Assembly: GCF_020329505.1 (NCBI RefSeq)
Contig: NZ_JAGKJJ010000014.1
Coordinates: forward strand, 62,001 to 126,000
DNA from: Bradyrhizobium semiaridum
Lineage (GTDB): Bacteria; Pseudomonadota; Alphaproteobacteria; Rhizobiales; Xanthobacteraceae
DNA length: 64,000 bases
Reading direction: 5' to 3'
Positions 62,302-64,000 of this stretch are shown piece after piece. The stretch's first letter is position 1; every line of letters begins with the position of its first letter. Made by a program: the position numbers and the translations under genes. Below the pieces are notes generated by a model, which ran no database searches, was not told the origin of the DNA, and saw only the letters and a list, made by a program, of their open reading frames with translations.

Positions 62302-63297
62302 TTAACCCGCCGCCATGCGCGCGGCGAGCCGCAGCGCGGCGATCAGGCTCGAGGGATTGGCCTTGCCGGTGCCGGCGATGTCGAACGCGGTGCCGTGATC
62401 CGGCGAGGTCCGGATGAACGGCAGGCCCAGCGTGACGTTGACGGCATCCTCGAACGCGACCGTCTTGATCGGGATCAGCGCCTGATCGTGATACATGCAG
62501 ATCGCGCAGTCATAGGTTTTTCGCGCAGCTTCATGGAACAGCGTGTCGGCCGGCAGCGGACCCCTGGCGGTGATGCCGTCGCGGCGCAGGATCTCGACCG
62601 CGGGCGCGACGATCTCGACGTCCTCCATGCCGAGCGTGCCGTCTTCGCCGGCATGCGGATTGAGGCCCGATATCGCGAGCCGCGGCGCGGCGAGGCCGAA
62701 CCGCGCCTTCATGTCGGCGACCACGATGCGCGCGGTCGACACGATCAGGTCGGTGGACAGTTGTGCCAGCGCCTCGCGCACCGAGACATGGATCGTCACC
62801 GGGACCACGGCGAGGGTCGGCGACCACAGCATCATCACCGGCTGCGGCGCCGGGCCGCCGGCGCCGGCGAGCTCGGCGAGGAATTCGGTGTGGCCGGGAT
62901 GCCGGAAGCCGGCGCGATACAGCACATTCTTGGCGATCGGATTGGTGACGACTGCGCCGGCGTTGCCGGACGTCACGTCGGCGACCGCCTGGCGGATCGA
63001 GGCCATCGCAGCGTCGGCGCTGCTCCCATCGGGCACGCCCGGCTGCGCCGTCGCCAGCTTGCCGGTCGCAACGACGGGCAGGGCGCGCGGGAACGCTGCG
63101 GCTGCTTCCTCGGCGCTGACATCGGCCAACTCGACCGTGAGCCCCAGCGCCTTCGCGCGCGCGGCCAGCGCTGCCCGGTCACCGAGCAGATAGAACGGCG
63201 GGAGATCGAGTTCCTGGCGCCGCAGCCAGGCAGCGAGGGTGATGTCGGGTCCGATGCCTGCGGGCTCGCCGGATGTCAGCGCGAGAGGTCTGGCCAT
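62302..63297 (-). CDS. pdxA: 4-hydroxythreonine-4-phosphate dehydrogenase
   Basis: 331 residues opening LALTSGEPAGIGPDI (GEPAGIGPD at 10-18), with metal-binding His residues and CMYHDQALIPIK, SPDHGTAFDIAGTG near the C-terminus. Pyridoxal phosphate synthesis (DXP-dependent route). Between surA and rsmA, as is normal for proteobacteria. Confidence 0.95.
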   Translation of the reverse strand: MARPLALTSGEPAGIGPDITLAAWLRRQELDLPPFYLLGDRAALAARAKALGLTVELADVSAEEAAAAFPRALPVVATGKLATAQPGVPDGSSADAAMASIRQAVADVTSGNAGAVVTNPIAKNVLYRAGFRHPGHTEFLAELAGAGGPAPQPVMMLWSPTLAVVPVTIHVSVREALAQLSTDLIVSTARIVVADMKARFGLAAPRLAISGLNPHAGEDGTLGMEDVEIVAPAVEILRRDGITARGPLPADTLFHEAARKTYDCAICMYHDQALIPIKTVAFEDAVNVTLGLPFIRTSPDHGTAFDIAGTGKANPSSLIAALRLAARMAAG

Positions 63298-63314
63298 GGA
63301 TCAACGATAGTCGA

Positions 63315-64000
63315 TCATCGGCCGCCTGGATATTCGATCATCGCGGCTTTGCGGACTTCGGCCAGGTAGGCCTTCGACTTCGCTTCGTACTTCTGCACGT
63401 ACATCTTGTCGCGGATCTCGCGCTTCTTCGGCGTGTCCACGGTGGTGGCCTTACGGCCGCAGAGCGCGACCATCTCGACGCCCTGCTTGGTGATCTCGGG
63501 CGCGGTGAGATGACCGATCGCGGTCTTGTCGAGGATGTCGCGCAACTGTTGCGGCAGGTCCGCCGACGTCTTCACGACGATTTCGCGGATCGCCGCGTTG
63601 CGCATCGCCTTGAAGTAGGAGTTGGCCTCCTCGCAGCTGGTGACGCGCTCGCGCAGGCTCTCGGCCTCCTTGCGCCTGGTCTCATAGTCGGACTGCGGCG
63701 CACCGCGCGGCACGATCAGCACGATCGGCTGCATCCGGTATTCGAAAGCCTCGGCATCGGTCGCCCCGCCGCTCTCCTTGACCGCTGCGTTCACGTCCTT
63801 CTCGCCGACCTGCAAGCTCTCCTTGAAGCGTCCGCGCACGAGGTTGGTCCAGACCATGTCGGCCTTGATCCGCTGCTTCAGCGTGTCGGTCCGGATGCCC
63901 TTGCTCTCCAGCACCTTGGTGAGCTGGTCGCCGGTGAGCCGCATGCGCTGCGCCATTCCGTTGAAGGCCTGGTCGACGTCGCTGGAGCCGGGATCGACAC
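63315..64000 (-). CDS. surA: SurA-type peptidyl-prolyl isomerase/chaperone, C-terminal part (5'-partial)
   Basis: The frame extends past the window end, reading VDQAFNGMAQRMRLTGDQLTKVL (SurA N-terminal domain helices), then a parvulin-like or degenerate PPIase region (FEYRMQPIVLIVPRGAPQ, QLRDILDKTAIGHLTAPEIT) and ending AAMIEYPGGR. Periplasmic chaperone for outer-membrane protein folding. At most one PPIase domain is visible, fewer than E. coli's two. The start lies outside the window. Followed by pdxA. Confidence 0.85.
   Translation of the reverse strand, partial: VDPGSSDVDQAFNGMAQRMRLTGDQLTKVLESKGIRTDTLKQRIKADMVWTNLVRGRFKESLQVGEKDVNAAVKESGGATDAEAFEYRMQPIVLIVPRGAPQSDYETRRKEAESLRERVTSCEEANSYFKAMRNAAIREIVVKTSADLPQQLRDILDKTAIGHLTAPEITKQGVEMVALCGRKATTVDTPKKREIRDKMYVQKYEAKSKAYLAEVRKAAMIEYPGGR

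Overview
The window looks like a chromosomal segment of a Bradyrhizobium-type alphaproteobacterium (order Hyphomicrobiales). It is GC-rich throughout. The housekeeping clusters have alphaproteobacterial order (surA-pdxA-rsmA; fabD-fabG-acpP-fabF-mltG-yicC-gmk; rpsF-rpsR-DUF2232-rplI; radA-cvpA-purF; dnaB-alr). There are several branched-chain-amino-acid-type ABC proteins, and intergenic palindromic repeats of the kind scattered through bradyrhizobial genomes. Assignments rest on recognising protein motifs by eye; no database search was possible.

Layout. 0-11.3 kb: a metabolic/regulatory patchwork with an O-methyltransferase, a LysR/MFS divergent pair, a Lin0512-family protein, an SDR with an altered catalytic triad, a GST, dctA, a frameshifted LOG gene, a winged-helix/TolB/TPR regulator, a Tat-exported alpha/beta hydrolase with a cytochrome P460, and an ArsC/Spx-like protein. 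11.5-16.3 kb: a complete livG-livF-SBP-livH-livM cluster. 16.3-18.1 kb: DUF47-pit phosphate uptake behind a good Pho-box match. 18.05-18.45 kb: a SugE/Gdx exporter behind a sequence matching the guanidine-II (mini-ykkC) riboswitch. 18.5-27.2 kb: prfC, a secreted hypothetical, nnrU, panB, an acyl-CoA synthetase, a YfgM-like protein, a lipoprotein and der.

27.3-40.3 kb is more accessory. It holds a lipoprotein and small basic protein of AT-richer composition, a Tet-type MFS pump, a second LivK-like binding protein with an NHL protein, an SDR, radA-cvpA-purF, a frameshifted hypothetical gene, a repeat-rich AT-richer stretch, and a TauE/SafE permease. 40.4-44.1 kb: xthA, alr, dnaB. 44.4-47.5 kb: small hypothetical genes, a cyclopropane-fatty-acid-synthase-like pseudogene that has lost its SAM-binding motif, a CxxCH protein with a long disordered tail, and a thioesterase remnant. 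47.5-50.0 kb: the rpsF-rpsR-DUF2232-rplI ribosomal cluster. 50.3-52.1 kb: TetR plus fatty acid desaturase with a perfect operator-like dyad. 52.3-59.0 kb: fatty acid synthesis, mltG, yicC, gmk. 59.0-64.0 kb: a proline-rich membrane protein, an alcohol dehydrogenase, rsmA, pdxA and the C-terminal part of surA, which runs off the window.

The most informative non-coding signals are the guanidine-II-like riboswitch, the Pho box, the TetR operator and several intercistronic hairpins. At least four genes are visibly broken (LOG, the 38-kb hypothetical, the CFA-like methyltransferase, the thioesterase), so decay or sequence error is a recurring theme. I found no tRNA, rRNA, CRISPR array, IS transposase or prophage gene, and no convincing wholly new multi-gene system.
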